This document shows positions 61,594-64,000 of a DNA stretch of 64,000 nucleotides, one piece after another. The position numbers and the translations under genes were made by a program. The stretch's first letter is position 1, and each line of letters opens with the position of its first letter. Location of the stretch: positions 62,001 to 126,000 of the forward strand of contig NZ_JACIJP010000004.1 of NCBI RefSeq assembly GCF_014199435.1. Direction: 5' to 3'. Origin of the DNA: Sphingobium subterraneum. GTDB taxonomy: Bacteria; Pseudomonadota; Alphaproteobacteria; Sphingomonadales; Sphingomonadaceae. Below the pieces are notes generated by a model. That model saw nothing but the letters and a program-made list of their open reading frames with translations, searched no databases and was not told the origin of the DNA.

Positions 61594-62706
61594 ATGAAGG
61601 CAACCATCGAACGCGCTACGCTGCTCAAGAGCCTGAGCCACGTCCAGTCGGTGGTTGAGCGCCGCAATACCATCCCCATCCTTTCCAACGTGCTGATCGA
61701 AGCGGCGGCCGACGGCACCATCCGTCTAATGGCGACCGACCTCGACTTGCAGATCGTCGACAGCGTGCAGGCGCAGGTCGAAGTAGCGGGCGCGACCACT
61801 ATCTCCGCGCACACTTTGTTCGACATCGCGCGCAAGTTGCCGGAGGGCAGCCAGGTTTCGCTCGAGGCGGCCGAGGGCAAGATCCTGATCCAGGCAGGCC
61901 GCGCGCGGTTCAACCTCTCGACTTTGCCACGTGACGATTTTCCGGTGATTGCGGCGGGCGACCTGCCCACCAGCTTCGAGCTGCCCGCGAGCACGCTGAT
62001 CCAGATCATCGACAAGACTCGCTTTGCGATCTCGACCGAAGAAACGCGCTATTATCTCAACGGCATATTCTTCCACGTCTCGGAGGACCCGCAGCCGGTG
62101 CTGAAGGCCGCCGCCACGGACGGCCATCGTCTCGCCCGTGTCACCGTGCCCCGCCCTGATGGCGCGGAAGGGATGCCGGACATCATTATCCCGCGCAAAT
62201 GCATCGCCGAGCTGCGTAAGCTGCTTGATGAGGTCGACGGCAGCGTCGAAATCTCGCTGTCGGCCAGCAAGATCCGCTTCGGCATCGGCAACGCGATCCT
62301 CACCAGCAAGCTGATCGACGGCACCTTCCCGGATTACAGCCGTGTGATCCCGACCGCGAACGACAAGCTGCTCAAGATCGACCCGCGCAGCTTTGAAGAA
62401 GGCGTCGATCGCGTCGCCACTATCGCCACCGAAAAGACCCGCGCGGTCAAGATGGCGCTGGATCGCGACAAGATCACGCTGTCCGTCACCAGCCCGGAGA
62501 ACGGCACGGCGGCGGAAGAAGTGCCCGGCGACTATCGTTCGGACACGTTCGAGATCGGGTTCAACGCGCGCTATCTGCTCGATATTCTCGGCCAGATCGA
62601 CGGCGATGTCGTGGAACTCCACCTCGCCGACGCGGCCGCCCCGACGCTGATTCGGGAGAACGACAAGTCGCCCGCGCTCTACGTCCTCATGCCCATGCGG
62701 GTTTAG
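61594..62706 (+). CDS. dnaN: DNA polymerase III beta sliding clamp
   Basis: The 370-residue clamp has ERRNTIPILSNVLIEA, LSTLPRDDFPVI, AATDGHRLARV and the C-terminal LYVLMPMRV. It tethers polymerase III to DNA. It is not next to dnaA or recF. Upstream, a 9-bp direct repeat GGGTACAGG and a DnaA-box-like site at 61454 precede it. Confidence 0.97.
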   Translation: MKATIERATLLKSLSHVQSVVERRNTIPILSNVLIEAAADGTIRLMATDLDLQIVDSVQAQVEVAGATTISAHTLFDIARKLPEGSQVSLEAAEGKILIQAGRARFNLSTLPRDDFPVIAAGDLPTSFELPASTLIQIIDKTRFAISTEETRYYLNGIFFHVSEDPQPVLKAAATDGHRLARVTVPRPDGAEGMPDIIIPRKCIAELRKLLDEVDGSVEISLSASKIRFGIGNAILTSKLIDGTFPDYSRVIPTANDKLLKIDPRSFEEGVDRVATIATEKTRAVKMALDRDKITLSVTSPENGTAAEEVPGDYRSDTFEIGFNARYLLDILGQIDGDVVELHLADAAAPTLIRENDKSPALYVLMPMRV

Positions 62707-62730
62707 GGACTCTCAGTTCTGGAGCATAGC

Positions 62731-62832
62731 CTTTCGCCCTGAGGTGGGACTGAGTTTATCGAAGTCCCGTATCGAAGGGCCGATGCTTCGATACGCCATT
62801 TCGACATGCTCAATGACACTCAGCACGAACGG
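62731..62832. repeat. diverged family-A repeat between dnaN and dsbA-like gene
   Basis: CTTTCGCCCTGAGGTGGGAC on the left and an inverted arm ending GACACTCAGCACGAACGG on the right, with an extra inner pair ATCGAAG/CTTCGAT. It lies between convergent genes and could terminate both. Confidence 0.6.
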
Positions 62833-62852
62833 ACTGATGGAAAGCAAAGAGG

Positions 62853-63638
62853 TCACTTCCGAGCTTTGTCCACCGCGTCCTTGAGCGCGTCATAGCCCAC
62901 CGCGCCGTTGAGGATCTGGTTACCCACCACAAAGGTCGGCGTTCCGCTCGCGCGCAGTTCCTGCGCCAGCGCGACATTGGCTGCGATCTCGCGGTCATAG
63001 GCCGGGTTGGTGAGCGCCGCCTCTGCGCTCTTGCGGTCGATCCCGACCCCGGCCGCCGCGGCCATGATTGTTTCCCGCGTCACGCGTCCGGCATTATACA
63101 GCGCTTTGTGAAACGGCACATAGCGCCCCCGCTCGGCGGCGAGCAGCGAGACCTTGGCCGCCTCGGCGCTTTCGGCCGACAGGATCGGCAGCTCGCGATA
63201 GACGACCTTCACCTTGGGGTCGTTGACCACCAGCTTGGCCAGATCGGGCAGCGACGCCCGGCAATAACCGCAGGCATAGTCGAAGAATTCCACCACCGTG
63301 ACATCGCCGTTCGCGGCACCTTCCCACGCGCCCGCATAGGGCGTCTCGATCGCGCTGCGCTTGGCGGAGATCGTATCGCCGGTCCGCTTGGCGCTCAGCC
63401 GTTCCATCGCCTCAGGCAGGATTTCCGGGTGGGCGAGGATATAGTCGTGCACGATCCGCTCGATCTGTTCGCGCTGCAAACCACCGACCTGCGCGGCTGG
63501 AGCCGCCGTCTGTACTGCCAGCGCCGCCGCCGATCCCGCCGCCACCGTCACCAAAATCCCCAGCATGATCTGTATCGTCCTGTTTGAAAGTGCCGCGCCC
63601 AAGCCCGGCCGTTCGCGCTCGTCGCCCGGTGCGCTCAT
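62853..63638 (-). CDS. DsbA-family thiol:disulfide oxidoreductase
   Basis: The 261-residue product has one N-terminal anchor helix (about 24-44), then a thioredoxin-like domain with FFDYACGYCRASLPDLAKL (CGYC active site) and the cis-Pro loop SGTPTFVVG. It resembles the membrane-bound DsbA/BdbD/ScsC-like oxidoreductases that form or shuffle disulfides in the periplasm. It overlaps the M48 gene by 4 nt. Confidence 0.9.
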   Translation of the reverse strand: MSAPGDERERPGLGAALSNRTIQIMLGILVTVAAGSAAALAVQTAAPAAQVGGLQREQIERIVHDYILAHPEILPEAMERLSAKRTGDTISAKRSAIETPYAGAWEGAANGDVTVVEFFDYACGYCRASLPDLAKLVVNDPKVKVVYRELPILSAESAEAAKVSLLAAERGRYVPFHKALYNAGRVTRETIMAAAAGVGIDRKSAEAALTNPAYDREIAANVALAQELRASGTPTFVVGNQILNGAVGYDALKDAVDKARK

Positions 63639-64000
63639 TTGCCCTTCTTCTTTTTCTTGGTCGCGTCGAGTTCCGACCGGGCTACCATCGCAATGTCCTG
63701 CGCGCGCAGATAATCGGTCGTCCCTTCTTTGAGACCCGCCATTGCCGCCTCGGCACTGCGCAGCGCGACCGGATAGTCGCCCATCATCGCCCGGCTTTCC
63801 GCCGTTGCCAGCGCGGCGCGGGGCATGTCGCCGCGATGCTCGTAGATGACGCCCAATTGATACCAGGCGAAGGGATTTTCCCGGTCCTTGTTGACCGCCG
63901 AGCGCAGCACAGCCTCGGCTTCCGCGAAATTCTTCGGGTCTTCGGTGGCGATCAGCGCGTGGCCGAGCAGCACGGCGATCAACGGCTGGCTTCCCGTCGT
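63635..64000 (-). CDS. M48-family metalloprotease, C-terminal TPR part (5' end outside window)
   Basis: The last 121 codons are visible: PLIAVLLGHALIATEDPKNF, AEAVLRSAVNKDRENPFAWYQLGVIYEHRGD and a lysine-rich end, matching the TPR half of BepA/YfgC-type metalloproteases that assist outer-membrane assembly. The HExxH domain lies upstream, outside the window. Coupling with DsbA-like fits joint periplasmic quality control. Confidence 0.75.
   Translation of the reverse strand, partial: TTGSQPLIAVLLGHALIATEDPKNFAEAEAVLRSAVNKDRENPFAWYQLGVIYEHRGDMPRAALATAESRAMMGDYPVALRSAEAAMAGLKEGTTDYLRAQDIAMVARSELDATKKKKKGK

Noticed and set aside
1-64000. tRNA genes or CRISPR arrays
   Set aside because: I found no cloverleaf with a T-loop and acceptor stem, and no regularly spaced direct repeats; the recurring repeats are inverted pairs scattered singly.

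Overview
The window is about 64 kb of GC-rich alphaproteobacterial chromosome. Gene content points to the Sphingomonadales: a Suv3-type helicase, a CarD regulator, a plant-type GshA, a 41-residue L36, an FzlA-like GST, a TonB-dependent receptor and the short inverted intergenic repeats typical of sphingomonads. I assign the order with confidence but not the genus. I see no rRNA, tRNA, CRISPR array, prophage or intact insertion sequence. Most of the window is core chromosome, densely packed, with many 1-4 nt start/stop overlaps.

Layout. 1-6.7 kb: a truncated GH18-NodB-GT2 fusion protein, a porin, rpoZ, and a convergent phospholipid pair (cardiolipin synthase-like and phospholipid N-methyltransferase-like). 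6.7-10 kb: an intergenic region with an orphan minus-strand terminator (candidate small RNA or leader), a LysR regulator, a diguanylate cyclase and fzlA. 10.1-21.3 kb, minus strand: pal, tolB, tolA, tolR, tolQ, ybgC, then a three-gene secreted or pilus-like operon, then ruvB, ruvA, ruvC, an unrecognised small repeat protein, yebC, an M14 carboxypeptidase and a lipoprotein. A GIY-YIG nuclease remnant bracketed by inverted repeats separates ruvB from ruvA. 21.5-30 kb: rpmJ, pyrF, a LapA-like protein, a TonB-C protein, a chemoreceptor, an outer-membrane beta-barrel and a TonB-dependent receptor. 30-34 kb: a sulfate ABC transporter operon (sulfate-binding protein, cysT, cysW, cysA, yezD).

34.3-39.2 kb is a small surface-glycan group: two GT4 glycosyltransferases, a CDP-glycerol transferase-like protein and a Wzx-like flippase. 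39.3-47.3 kb: rplS-trmD, ilvE, the Suv3-like helicase, an S4 protein, a ferredoxin, carD and a DUF2807 protein. 47.3-60.9 kb: ubiA, rsmE, gshA, a TPR protein, a Zur-like regulator, dxs, a PTP-like protein, nadD-rsfS-rlmH, an EnvC-like protein, ctpA, rlmN and a membrane protein. 60.9-64 kb: a secreted protein, dnaN, a DsbA-like thiol oxidoreductase and the C-terminus of an M48 metalloprotease.

Functional themes are envelope maintenance and division (Tol-Pal, FzlA, EnvC, CtpA, DsbA/M48), translation and RNA modification, sulfur uptake and Holliday-junction processing. The best candidates for something undescribed are: (1) the low-GC, three-repeat protein translationally wedged between yebC and ruvC; (2) the inverted-repeat/GIY-YIG module between ruvB and ruvA; (3) the usher-less subunit/chaperone operon at 14.7-15.9 kb; (4) the orphan UUCG terminator at 6.87 kb.
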